64,000 bases of DNA, taken from contig CANJLL010000001.1 of assembly GCA_947475545.1 (NCBI GenBank), positions 62,001 through 126,000 of the forward strand, read 5' to 3'. Positions 29,999 to 38,769 of the stretch are shown here, one piece after another. The position numbers and the translations under genes are program-made. The stretch is from Chloroflexota bacterium. GTDB taxonomy: Bacteria; Chloroflexota; Limnocylindria; Limnocylindrales; CSP1-4. How positions within the stretch are numbered: the first letter of the stretch is position 1; each line of letters opens with the position of its first letter. The notes beneath the pieces were generated by a model, which saw only the letters and a program-made list of their open reading frames with translations, searched no databases and was not told the DNA's origin.

Positions 29999-31042
29999 AT
30001 GACGGCGCGCGGGATGGTGCAGACCGTGCTCGGTCCGGTCGCTCCGGCCGACCTCGGCGTCACGCTGCCGCACGAGCACCTCCTGATCGACCTCCGGCCC
30101 CGGTTCATCGAGCCGGCCACGGCCGAGGAGCAGGCGCTGGCGCGCCAGCCGGTGGGCCTCGCCAACCTCGGCTGGGCGCGCCGGAACTGGCTCAGCAGCC
30201 TGGACAACCTGGTGCTCGACGACGAGGCCGTGGCCATCGACGAGCTCCGTCGGTTCAAGCGTGCGGGCGGCGGGACGGTCGTCGATGCCGGGAGCATCGG
30301 CATTCGCCCGGATCCACGCGCGCTGCGCCGGATCTCGGAGGCGGCCGGCCTCCATGTGGTCGCGGCGACGGGTCACTACACGCAGGACTTCCACTCGCCC
30401 GACATGCCGGCGATGCCCGAGGACGCGCTGGTCGAGGAGATCGTCCGCGACGTGCGCGACGGGATTGGGGCCACCGGCGTCAGGGCCGGGATCATCGGGG
30501 AGGTTGGCTGCTCCTCGCCACTCCACCCGGACGAGCGCAAGGCGCTTCGGGCCGCGGCTCGTGCCCAGCGAGCGACCGGGGCGCCCATCACGATCCATCC
30601 GGGACGCAGCCAGGCGTCCCCGTTCGAGATCCTCGCGGTGCTCGACCAGGCCGGGGCAGACCGGACACGGGTGATCATGGGTCACATCGAGCGCACCGAG
30701 CTCGAGCTGGGCGATCTCCTGCGCCTGGCGGCGACGGGCTGCTACCTGGAGTTCGACTGGTTCGGCGAGGTGCAGTCGCTCTTCCCGCTGGGGCCGCTCA
30801 GGGTGCCCAGCGACATCCAGCGCATCGAGCAGTTGCGGACGCTGGTCGGCGAGGGCCACGGAGATCGGCTGCTCGCCTCGCACGACATCTGCCTGAAGAC
30901 GCGGCTTGCCTCGTGCGGCGGGGTGGGCTACGCGCATATCCTGTCGACCGTGACCGGCTGGATGCGGGCCTGCGGCATGTCCGCCGCGGACGTCGGTCGA
31001 ATCGTCGCCGACAATCCCCAACGCATCCTGGCGTTCGTGTGA
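29999..31042 (+). CDS. Phosphotriesterase-family metal-dependent hydrolase
   Basis: A 347-residue TIM-barrel hydrolase of the phosphotriesterase family, which also contains lactonases. The binuclear metal site is complete: His25 and His27 (PHEH), bridging Glu168 (GEVGC, Glu instead of the carbamylated Lys of classic phosphotriesterase), His200 (TIHPGR), His229 (MGHIER) and Asp296 (ASHD). A Glu bridge is seen in the phosphotriesterase homology protein branch and fits a lactonase or ester hydrolase better than a pesticide hydrolase. I chose the ATG at 29999; a GTG 12 bases upstream and an ATG 15 bases downstream are alternatives. AtuA follows after 14 bases. Confidence 0.88.
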   Translation: MTARGMVQTVLGPVAPADLGVTLPHEHLLIDLRPRFIEPATAEEQALARQPVGLANLGWARRNWLSSLDNLVLDDEAVAIDELRRFKRAGGGTVVDAGSIGIRPDPRALRRISEAAGLHVVAATGHYTQDFHSPDMPAMPEDALVEEIVRDVRDGIGATGVRAGIIGEVGCSSPLHPDERKALRAAARAQRATGAPITIHPGRSQASPFEILAVLDQAGADRTRVIMGHIERTELELGDLLRLAATGCYLEFDWFGEVQSLFPLGPLRVPSDIQRIEQLRTLVGEGHGDRLLASHDICLKTRLASCGGVGYAHILSTVTGWMRACGMSAADVGRIVADNPQRILAFV

Positions 31043-31056
31043 AGGAGGCCGAGTCG

Positions 31057-32436
31057 ATGCCTACGGTCTACGTCGGGTGCGGCGCCGGCTTCGCCGACGA
31101 GCGCCCCGACGCGTGCATTCCGGTCGTGGAGACCCTGGCGCGGCGCGACGGGCCACGCTACCTGATCTTCGAGACGCTCGGCGAGCGGACCCTGGCCCTG
31201 GCCCAGCTGGACCGCCGGCGCGATCCGGCGGCGGGCTTCACGCCCGCGACGGCGGCCTTCCTGCGACCCATCCTGCGCCGCTGCCGCGAGGCCGGGATCC
31301 GGATCGTGGCCAACTTCGGCGCGGCCAACGCCCTGGGTGCCGGCCGGCTGATCCGGTCCCTGGCCGAGGAGCTGGGGCTGCCCGACTTCAAGGTCGGCGT
31401 GGTCGAGGGCGACAATCTGCTGGAGTACGTGCCGGAGGACGAGATCCGGTCCTGGACGATCATCGAAGGCATTGCCCTCGCGGGCGAGCCGATCATCGCG
31501 GCGAACGTCTACCTGGGCGCCGCGCCGGTGGCCGAGGCGCTCCGGCGGGGGGCGGAGGTGGTGGTCCTGGGCCGGTGTGCCGATTCGGCGCTCGTCCTGG
31601 GCCCCCTGGTCCACGAGTTCGGCTGGCCGGCCGACGCGTGGGACCTGCTGGCCGCCGGCACGCTGGCCGGGCACCTGCTGGAGTGCAGCGCGCAGCTGTC
31701 GGGAGGGTACTTCGCCGACCCCGGCTACAAGGACGTCCCGGACCTGGCCCGCGTGGGCTTCCCGATCGCGGAGGTCTCGGCCGACGGGTCGATGGTGGTC
31801 ACCAAGGCGGACGACACGGGCGGCCTGGTCTCACCACGAACGGTCAAGGAGCAGATCCTGTACGAGATCAGCGACCCGACGAGTTACCTCGTCCCGGACG
31901 TGACGCTCGACATCGCCGGCGTCGAGATCGACCAGATTGCCCCGAACCGTGTGCGGGTGAGCGGCGCCCGCGGCCGCCCGCGACCTCCGACGCTCAAGGT
32001 GACCATCAGCACCGAGGGCGGCTGGCTGGGCGAGGGAGAGATCTCGTACGGCGGCCCCAATGCCCTGGCCCGCGCCGAGCTGGCGGCGGCCGTGCTCCGG
32101 GAGCGGCTGCGCATCGTCGGCCACGTCCAGCCGGCACGGGTTGACATCGTCGGGACCGTCAGCACCTTCGACTCGCTGAGCGGCGACCTCCGGACGGCCG
32201 GGTCGTTCGCCCCCGACGGCGACTACCGGGTGCGGATGGCGGGGGCCGCGCCGGACCGGGCCGGCGCCGAGCGCATCGCCAACGAGGTCATCGGGCTGTA
32301 CAGCACGGGGCCGGGGGGCGGGGGAGGGGTTCGGAAGTCCGTGGTCGGCCGCGTCCGGACCATGTCCGCCCTCGTCGAACGGAGCCTGGTGGACATCCGC
32401 GTCCGCATCCTGCCGGAGGACGACCATGGGCGCTGA
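31057..32436 (+). CDS. AtuA family protein (DUF1446, acyclic terpene utilisation type)
   Basis: A 459-residue AtuA-family protein. The N-terminus carries the Gly-rich GCGAGFADER, and the middle has VLGRCADSALVLGP, YFADPG and the conserved E-I-S-Y-G-G-P-N region before the C-terminal domain. AtuA is needed for breakdown of acyclic terpenes such as citronellol in Pseudomonas, but its reaction is not settled. GAAGGAGG lies eight bases before the ATG. The next gene overlaps it by 11 bases and encodes the small partner domain that is often fused or adjacent to AtuA. No geranyl-CoA carboxylase or other Atu gene is present, so this one probably serves another pathway. Confidence 0.85.
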   Translation: MPTVYVGCGAGFADERPDACIPVVETLARRDGPRYLIFETLGERTLALAQLDRRRDPAAGFTPATAAFLRPILRRCREAGIRIVANFGAANALGAGRLIRSLAEELGLPDFKVGVVEGDNLLEYVPEDEIRSWTIIEGIALAGEPIIAANVYLGAAPVAEALRRGAEVVVLGRCADSALVLGPLVHEFGWPADAWDLLAAGTLAGHLLECSAQLSGGYFADPGYKDVPDLARVGFPIAEVSADGSMVVTKADDTGGLVSPRTVKEQILYEISDPTSYLVPDVTLDIAGVEIDQIAPNRVRVSGARGRPRPPTLKVTISTEGGWLGEGEISYGGPNALARAELAAAVLRERLRIVGHVQPARVDIVGTVSTFDSLSGDLRTAGSFAPDGDYRVRMAGAAPDRAGAERIANEVIGLYSTGPGGGGGVRKSVVGRVRTMSALVERSLVDIRVRILPEDDHGR

Positions 32437-32809
32437 GCTGGTGACGGTCCCGCTCCACGAGCTGGCCCACGGACGGGCCGGGGACAAGGGGAACCGCTGC
32501 AACATCAGCGTCATCGGCTTCCTGCCGGAGGTCTTCCCGTACCTCCAGGAGCAGGTCACCGCCGAGCGCGTGCGGGCCTTCTTCGCCTACCGGGGCGCAT
32601 CGGCCGTCGTGCGCTACGAGCTCCCGCGCCTGTGGGCCCTGAACCTCGTCATCGACGACGTGCTGGAGGGTGGCGTCAACGGCAGCCTGAACCTGGACGG
32701 CCACGGCAAGACGCTGTCGTTCCACCTGCTGTCGATGGCGGTTCTGGTGCCCGCTGATCTGGTCGAGCGGTGCCGCGCCGCCCGTACCGGCCCCGGACTC
32801 GGGTCATGA
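32426..32809 (+). CDS. Small AtuA-associated protein
   Basis: A 127-residue protein with the pattern of the C-terminal AtuA-linked domain: HGRAGDKGNRCNISV (about residues 15-29) is its hallmark, followed by a central region ending LNLVIDDVLEGG and a terminal FHLLSMAVL. It overlaps AtuA by 11 bases and the dioxygenase by four, so a complex with AtuA is likely. Its reaction is unknown. Confidence 0.82.
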   Translation: MGAELVTVPLHELAHGRAGDKGNRCNISVIGFLPEVFPYLQEQVTAERVRAFFAYRGASAVVRYELPRLWALNLVIDDVLEGGVNGSLNLDGHGKTLSFHLLSMAVLVPADLVERCRAARTGPGLGS

Positions 32810-33357
32810 CCGCGAGCGGCGAAGGGTCGTCCGGCCGCCCGCCCGAGGTGGCATCGCCCGCGATCGACGTCCTTGGCTGGCTGGCTGACAACCGGGAGCT
32901 CATCGACCGGGGTGCCGCGGGGCCCGTGATCGGCGGCGGCGAGCTCAACGTGCTGCTCGTCGAGGGGCGGGGGCCACGGCGCGACTACCACGTCAACTCG
33001 GTCGCGGAGCTCTTCTACCAGCTCCGGGGCGACATCGTGGTCTCGGTCCGGCAGCCCGGGCGGGTCCGCGACATCCTGGTCCGGACCGGCGAGCTGTGGA
33101 TCGCCCCGGCCGGCGTGCCCCATTCGCCCCAGCGCCCGGTCGGGTCGCTGGGCATGGTGGTGGAGCGGGCACGGGAGCCTGGCACGACGGAGGCGTTTCG
33201 CTGGTTCTGCGCCGCCTGCGACGCCGTCGTCTTCGAGGTCACGGGCGGCCACGTGCAGCCCGCCGAGCTCCGGATTGGAGTGGCCGCCTTCAACGCGAGC
33301 GTCGCCGCGAGGACCTGCGCGGCATGCGGGACCGTGGTGCCCGGCCCGGGCGACTGA
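32806..33357 (+). CDS. nbaC: 3-hydroxyanthranilate 3,4-dioxygenase (NbaC type)
   Basis: A 183-residue cupin dioxygenase. Active-site residues of bacterial 3-hydroxyanthranilate dioxygenase are all visible in the right spacing: Arg58, His62 (DYHV), Glu68 (AELFYQ), His106 (PHSPQR), Arg110 and Glu120 (VVER). The C-terminus keeps the two CxxC pairs (Cys135/138 and Cys171/174) of the rubredoxin-like second metal site. The reaction in known members is ring opening of 3-hydroxyanthranilate to 2-amino-3-carboxymuconate semialdehyde. Its start ATGA overlaps the preceding stop. No kynureninase, decarboxylase or quinolinate gene is nearby, so the substrate in this operon may be a different aminophenol or catechol-like compound. 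Confidence 0.88.
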   Translation: MTASGEGSSGRPPEVASPAIDVLGWLADNRELIDRGAAGPVIGGGELNVLLVEGRGPRRDYHVNSVAELFYQLRGDIVVSVRQPGRVRDILVRTGELWIAPAGVPHSPQRPVGSLGMVVERAREPGTTEAFRWFCAACDAVVFEVTGGHVQPAELRIGVAAFNASVAARTCAACGTVVPGPGD

Positions 33358-33419
33358 CCGCTGACCGGCCCTCGCTCGCTGCGGGGGCGCCAGGTTCCAC
33401 CAGGCATCGGAGGTTGCAC

Positions 33420-35156
33420 GTGCCAGGTCCCGACGCGTTCCGCCAGGAGGTCCTCCGCCACCGCTTCGCGGCGGTCGCCAACGAGATGAGCCTCGCGCTG
33501 CAGCGGGCGGCGTACTCCACCAACATCAAGACCCGGCGCGATCACTCCTGCGCCGTGGTGGACCCCCAGGGCCGGATCGTCGCCCAGTCGTTCAGCCAGC
33601 CGGCCCACCTGGGTACCCTCGCCCACTTCGTCCCGCGGATCCTGGCGGCCTACGGGAGGGACAACCTTCGGCCGGGCGATGGCATCGCCTGCAACGACGG
33701 CCATCTCGGCGGGATCCATCTCAACGACGTCGCGACCGTGGTGCCCGTCTTCCACGGCGGCCGGATCGTCGCCTATGTCGCGACCATGGCGCACCACCTC
33801 GACGTCGGCGGGGGAACGCCCGGCAGCATCGGGCTCCACGAGGAGCACATCCAGGAGGGCCTGATCATCCCGCCGACGCTGCTCCAGCGCGACGGCGAGA
33901 TGGACGAACCCATCCTCCGGCTGATCCTGAAGAACGTCCGGGCGCCGCGCGAGACCGGCGGGGACTTCCGGGCCCAGTTCGCGGCCAGCGCGACCGGGGC
34001 ACGCCGGGTCCTCGAGATCGTGGAGTCCGAAGGGGCGGCCGGCATGGCGGCCGCGATCGAGGGGATCTTCGACTACACGGAGCGCCGCGTCCGAAGTGCC
34101 GTCGCCCTGCTGCCCCACGTCACCGTGTCCGCCGAGGACTACCTGGACGGCGACGGCATGACCGACGAGCCCATCCGGATCGCCGTCAGCGTGACCCTGG
34201 GTGACGACGGCGCCGTCTTCGACCTGACCGGCACGGATCCGCAGCGACCCAGCTCCATCAACACGACGACGGCGATGACCTTCGCCTCGTGTGCGTACGC
34301 CTTCCGCGTCCACCTCGACCCCGACATCCCGGTCAACGACGGGTTCTACCGGATGGTCAAGGTGGTGGCCCCGCCGGGGACCGTCGCCACGTCCGTCGCG
34401 CCTGCGGCCATCGGGGCGGGGTCCGATACCGGGATGCGCGTCTGCGAGACGGCGCTGCGGGCCCTCGCCGACGCCCTGCCCGAGGCGTCGATGGGGGACG
34501 CCAAGGGGACCGTCTGCAACGTCGCCATCGGCGGCGTCGATCCCAGGACCGGCCGCTACTTCATCTTCTACGAGAGCATCGCGGGCGGCTACGGCGGGCG
34601 CGCCCGCCAGGACGGCATCGACGCCATCCAGCCGCACTTCCAGAACACCGAGAACGCCCCGATCGAGGAGTCGGAGGCGCACTACCCCATCCGCATCCTG
34701 CGCTACGGCCTGGTGCCCGATTCCGAAGGAGCCGGCCGGTTCCGGGGCGGGCTGGGGCTCCGGCGCGACTACGTCGCCGAGGGAGACGTCACCCTGTCCA
34801 TCATGGCCGAGCGCTCGACGTTTGCGCCGCAGGGCCTGTTCGGTGGCGGCCCCGGCCGATCGGCCCATTTCATCGTCAACCCGGGTCCGCGGCAGCATCG
34901 GCATGGCTCCAAGTTCTCGGTCCGGGTGCCGGCCGGGGACGTGATCAGCCTGCAGTTGGGCGGCGGGGGAGGGTACGGGTCGCCCCTCGATCGTGATCCC
35001 GAGGCCGTCGCGGCCGACGTCCGGTCCCGTCGGGTCACCCGGCGGCGGGCCGGGGCGGTGTACGGGGTGGCGATCGATCGGGCCGGCCGGGTGGACGTGG
35101 CGGGCACGGCGGCGCGACGCGCGAAGCTCCGCGCGACGCCGGAGGCCCCTCGATGA
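33420..35156 (+). CDS. hyuB: Hydantoinase/5-oxoprolinase subunit B (HyuB-3)
   Basis: A 578-residue HyuB of the YSTNIKTR clade, most like HyuB-1 and HyuB-4. HHLDVGGGTPGS and the terminal GGGGYG segment are present. The start is a GTG with GGAGG six bases upstream. The gap of 62 bases after the dioxygenase is the longest inside the operon; no promoter-like sequence was seen in it. The stop overlaps the HyuA start (ATGA). Confidence 0.93.
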   Translation: MPGPDAFRQEVLRHRFAAVANEMSLALQRAAYSTNIKTRRDHSCAVVDPQGRIVAQSFSQPAHLGTLAHFVPRILAAYGRDNLRPGDGIACNDGHLGGIHLNDVATVVPVFHGGRIVAYVATMAHHLDVGGGTPGSIGLHEEHIQEGLIIPPTLLQRDGEMDEPILRLILKNVRAPRETGGDFRAQFAASATGARRVLEIVESEGAAGMAAAIEGIFDYTERRVRSAVALLPHVTVSAEDYLDGDGMTDEPIRIAVSVTLGDDGAVFDLTGTDPQRPSSINTTTAMTFASCAYAFRVHLDPDIPVNDGFYRMVKVVAPPGTVATSVAPAAIGAGSDTGMRVCETALRALADALPEASMGDAKGTVCNVAIGGVDPRTGRYFIFYESIAGGYGGRARQDGIDAIQPHFQNTENAPIEESEAHYPIRILRYGLVPDSEGAGRFRGGLGLRRDYVAEGDVTLSIMAERSTFAPQGLFGGGPGRSAHFIVNPGPRQHRHGSKFSVRVPAGDVISLQLGGGGGYGSPLDRDPEAVAADVRSRRVTRRRAGAVYGVAIDRAGRVDVAGTAARRAKLRATPEAPR

Positions 35157-37255
35157 CCGCCGGGCGGCTGCGGCTGGCCGTCGACATCGGCGGCACCTTC
35201 ACGGACGGCGTCCTGATCGAGGACGGGACCGACCGAACCTGGACGCACAAGGTCCTGACCACGCCCGCCGATCCCAGCGAGGGCTTCATGGCCGTGCTGG
35301 AGGCCCTGTTGGCGATGGCGGCGTGCCGGCCCGGGGACATCGTGTCGGTCACCCACGCCACCACGGTCACCACGAACACGCTGCTCCAGCGCCAGGGCGC
35401 CCGCACGGCCCTCCTGGTCACGGACGGGTTCGAGGACATCCTGGAGGTCGGCCGGCAGATCCGCCACGAGCTGTACAACCTCCAGACCAACAAGCCCGTG
35501 CCGCTCGTCCCGCGCGAGCTGTGCTTCGGGATCGACGAGCGCCTGGACTACCAGGGCCGGGTGCTCACCCCGCTCGACGAGGCGACGGTCGTGGCTGCCC
35601 TGGACCGTGCGGTGGCGGCCGGCGTCGAGTCGATCGCGATCTGCCTGCTCCACTCGTACGTCAACGCGGCGCACGAACAGCGCGTCGCGGAGATCGTGCG
35701 CTCCCTCCGCCCGGGCATCCGGGTCTCGGTGTCCAGCGAGATCGCGCCCCAGATCAAGGAGTACTGGCGGGCCAGCACGACCGTCGTGAACGCCTACGTG
35801 GCCAACGCCACGGACCGCTACCTCGGCCGCCTGGAGGCCCGGCTGCGCGATCGCGGCGTGGTGGCGGGACTCCACGTGATGGGCTCCAGCGGAGCGCTCA
35901 TGACGGCGGCCACGGCCCGGAGCCGACCGGTCGACCTCGTCGAGTCGGGCCCCGCGGCCGGCGTCAGCGCCGCGGTCCGGGTGGCGGCCGCGCTCGGCAT
36001 CCGGGACGCGATCTCGTTCGACATGGGCGGCACCACGGCGAAGGTCGGGCTGATCCTCGACGGCGAGGCACGGACCCTGTCCGAGTTCGAGGTGGGAGCG
36101 GCCCAGGGGTCGGGGACCGCCGTGGCCACCGCCAGCGGCTACCCGGTGCTGGGGTCGATCGTCGACCTGATCGAGGTCGGCGCCGGGGGCGGGAGCGTCG
36201 CCTGGATCGATTCCGGCGGCCTCCCCCGCGTGGGCCCGCGGAGCGCCGGTGCCGACCCGGGGCCGGCCTGCTACGGGCGAGGCGGCGTGGAGCCCACGGT
36301 GACCGACGCCAACGTCGTGCTGGGCATGATCGTCCCCGAGAACTTCGACGACGTCGTGCGGCTGGACGTCGGGGCGGCCCATCGCTCGTTCGAGCCGCTG
36401 GCCGCGGCCCTGGGTCTCGAGGTCCGGGCAGCCGCCGCCGGCGTGGTCGGCGTGGCGGAGGCCGTGATGGCCGAGGCCGTCCGGCTGGTCTCCGTGGAGC
36501 GCGGCCACGATCCGCGCGAGTTCTGCCTGATCGCGTTCGGCGGCGCCGGGCCGCTGCACGCCTGCCGGCTGGCCGCCCAGCTGGGCATCCCCAAGGTCGT
36601 CATCCCGCCGAATCCCAGTGTCCTCTCGGCCCTCGGGATGCTCCTGTCCGACGTGCAGCACGAGCACCGGCGAACCCGGCTGCTGCGGGCGGAGGCAGCG
36701 TCCGAGGCCGAGATCGCCGTGATCCTCGACCGGCTGGATGCGGAGGCCGGCGCCAGCCTGCGGCGCGACCGGATCGCCACGCGGGATCGGCGCCTTCGGC
36801 GCCGGGCGGAGGCCCGCTACGTCGGCCAGTCGTGGACCCTCACCGTCAATCTCGTCTCGCGGCGGCCCGACCTCGTGGTCGAGGAGATCCGCCGCTCCTT
36901 CGACGAACTGCACCGGAAGGCGTACGGCTACGCCCGCCAGGAACCCATCGAGATTGTCAGCTTCACTGTCGTGGGCGTCGGCCTCAACCGGGGGCGCAGG
37001 CTCAGGGAATCCGAGGTGAACCCCATGGCTCGTCCACCCGCGGCGCCGGAGCACCTGGCCGGGCACCGCTGGCGGCGCGACGCGCTGGCGGTGGGTCAGC
37101 GGGTCGCCGGGCCCGCTGTCATCGACGACCGCGGCTCGACCACGGTGGTCGGCGCGGGGTATGAGGCCGAGGAGACGGCCGACGGGATGCTGGTCCTCAC
37201 GCCGGTGACCCAGGTCCCTGTCCGCGCGGCCCTCAACCCGACCTTGCGGCCATGA
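35153..37255 (+). CDS. hyuA: Hydantoinase/5-oxoprolinase subunit A (HyuA-3)
   Basis: A 700-residue HyuA. DIGGTFTD is close to the N-terminus, THATTVTTNTLL follows, and DMGGTTAKVG lies mid-protein; GRQIRHELYNL places it in the clade of HyuA-1 and HyuA-4. GGAGG lies about eight bases before the ATG. It overlaps HyuB-3 upstream and the M81 gene downstream by four bases each, so the three products are probably made in fixed ratio. Function is ATP-dependent opening of a cyclic amide or activation of a carbonyl compound. Confidence 0.93.
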   Translation: MTAGRLRLAVDIGGTFTDGVLIEDGTDRTWTHKVLTTPADPSEGFMAVLEALLAMAACRPGDIVSVTHATTVTTNTLLQRQGARTALLVTDGFEDILEVGRQIRHELYNLQTNKPVPLVPRELCFGIDERLDYQGRVLTPLDEATVVAALDRAVAAGVESIAICLLHSYVNAAHEQRVAEIVRSLRPGIRVSVSSEIAPQIKEYWRASTTVVNAYVANATDRYLGRLEARLRDRGVVAGLHVMGSSGALMTAATARSRPVDLVESGPAAGVSAAVRVAAALGIRDAISFDMGGTTAKVGLILDGEARTLSEFEVGAAQGSGTAVATASGYPVLGSIVDLIEVGAGGGSVAWIDSGGLPRVGPRSAGADPGPACYGRGGVEPTVTDANVVLGMIVPENFDDVVRLDVGAAHRSFEPLAAALGLEVRAAAAGVVGVAEAVMAEAVRLVSVERGHDPREFCLIAFGGAGPLHACRLAAQLGIPKVVIPPNPSVLSALGMLLSDVQHEHRRTRLLRAEAASEAEIAVILDRLDAEAGASLRRDRIATRDRRLRRRAEARYVGQSWTLTVNLVSRRPDLVVEEIRRSFDELHRKAYGYARQEPIEIVSFTVVGVGLNRGRRLRESEVNPMARPPAAPEHLAGHRWRRDALAVGQRVAGPAVIDDRGSTTVVGAGYEAEETADGMLVLTPVTQVPVRAALNPTLRP

Positions 37256-38769
37256 GCGCCCGCCCGCTGGTCGTCGTTGGCGGCTTCAAGCACGAGCTCA
37301 ACAGCTTCGCCCGGGGCATCACGACGCTGGAGGACATCCGGCGGGCCGGCTACTACGCGGAGGGTGCGGACATCTTCGACGCGCCGCGGAGCAAGCGCCC
37401 CGAGCTGGCCGCCATTCGCGAGATCGCGGAGCGGGAGGGCATCGACCTGGTGCCAACCGTGCACTTCCACGCGCTGTTCGCCGGCGGGCCGATCGAACAT
37501 GAGCTGTACGAGCACGCGAAGGCCCTGATCGTCGGGGCGGTGCTGGAGCACCGCGACCGCCTGACCGGGATCATGCTGCCCATCCACGGCGCCACCGTGA
37601 CGACCCGCGAGGACGACCCCGAGGGCGACCTCCTGGCCACGCTCCGGGCCATCGTCGGGCCGGACATCCCGATCGTGGCGACCTTCGACACGCACGTCCA
37701 CGGGACGGCGCGGATGGCCGCGGCGGCCGATGCGCTGGTCGGCTTCAAGACCCAGCCGCACACGGACCATTACGAGGCGGCGACGCAGGGCATGGAGATC
37801 CTGGTCCGGGCGATGCGGGGCGAGATCCACCCCGTCACCACGCATCGCAAGATCCGGATGCTGACCTCGGCGGAGCGCCACGACACGTCCCACCAGCCCA
37901 TGAAGGGCCTCATCGACGCGTCCCGGGCCATGGAGCGCCGGCCCGGCGTGCTGGCCGTCTCCATCTTCACGACCCAGCCCTGGATGGACCTCCCGGAGGT
38001 GGGCTGGTCCGTGGAGGTCGTGACCGACGGCGACCGGACCCTGGGCCAGGCAACCGCCGACGAGCTGGCCCGGATGGCGTGGGAGATTCGCGACGAGTTC
38101 CTGGTCCACAAGTCGCCGCTCCCGGCGGCGCTCGACCGTGCCGCGTCCAGCGGCCTGCGGCCCACGATCTTCGCCGACGGCGCCGATTCCACGAGCGCCG
38201 GGGGGAACGGCGACGGGACCGAGCTGCTCGAGGCCCTCCTCGCCCGGCCGGGCCGGATCGACGCGCTCCTGACCATCACCGACGCCGCAGCGGTGGAGCG
38301 GTGTGTCGCCGCGGGCCTGGGAGCCGACGTGGAGCTCCCGGTCGGCGGGACGCTGACCGAGCTGTTCCACCCAGTCCGTGTCCGTGGGCGGGTCATCGCG
38401 CTGGCGCTCGGCGACATGCAGCTGGACCCGCCGTGGTCGCCGACCGACCTGGGGCGGATGGCGCTCCTGCGGGTCGGCTCGATCGACGTGGTCCTGTCCG
38501 AGCGCAAGGCCTGGCACCTCGACACCGTCGTCTACCGCCACATGGGCCGCGAGCTGGACCGCTACCAGGTGATCCAGGTGAAGTCGGCCGGCGGCTTCCG
38601 GTTCCGCTACGAGGCGCTCGCCGCGGAGATCATCGAAATCGCGACGATCGGCCCGTGCGACAGCGACCTGCCCCGGCTGCCGTTCCGGCGGATCAGTCGC
38701 CCGCTCTGGCCGTTCGACGCCGACCTGGCCGAGCCGTGGGACGCCGAGGTCCCGGGCCGCCAGGGCTAG
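37252..38769 (+). CDS. M81 family metallopeptidase (M81-4), last gene of the operon
   Basis: A 505-residue M81 protein with KHELNSF near the N-terminus, LPIHGATV, DTHVHGT and PHTDHYEA as metal-site segments, and a C-terminal RPLWPFD segment. It belongs with the M81 gene at 18.3 kb and is only distantly similar to the tandem pair at the head of its own operon. Coupled translation with HyuA-3 suggests that it acts on the HyuAB product or substrate. Its stop overlaps the stop of the convergent racemase-like gene within CTAG. Confidence 0.9.
   Translation: MSARPLVVVGGFKHELNSFARGITTLEDIRRAGYYAEGADIFDAPRSKRPELAAIREIAEREGIDLVPTVHFHALFAGGPIEHELYEHAKALIVGAVLEHRDRLTGIMLPIHGATVTTREDDPEGDLLATLRAIVGPDIPIVATFDTHVHGTARMAAAADALVGFKTQPHTDHYEAATQGMEILVRAMRGEIHPVTTHRKIRMLTSAERHDTSHQPMKGLIDASRAMERRPGVLAVSIFTTQPWMDLPEVGWSVEVVTDGDRTLGQATADELARMAWEIRDEFLVHKSPLPAALDRAASSGLRPTIFADGADSTSAGGNGDGTELLEALLARPGRIDALLTITDAAAVERCVAAGLGADVELPVGGTLTELFHPVRVRGRVIALALGDMQLDPPWSPTDLGRMALLRVGSIDVVLSERKAWHLDTVVYRHMGRELDRYQVIQVKSAGGFRFRYEALAAEIIEIATIGPCDSDLPRLPFRRISRPLWPFDADLAEPWDAEVPGRQG

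Noticed and set aside
32806-33357. Part of a kynurenine or NAD-synthesis cluster
   Set aside because: No other gene of those pathways is present within the window.
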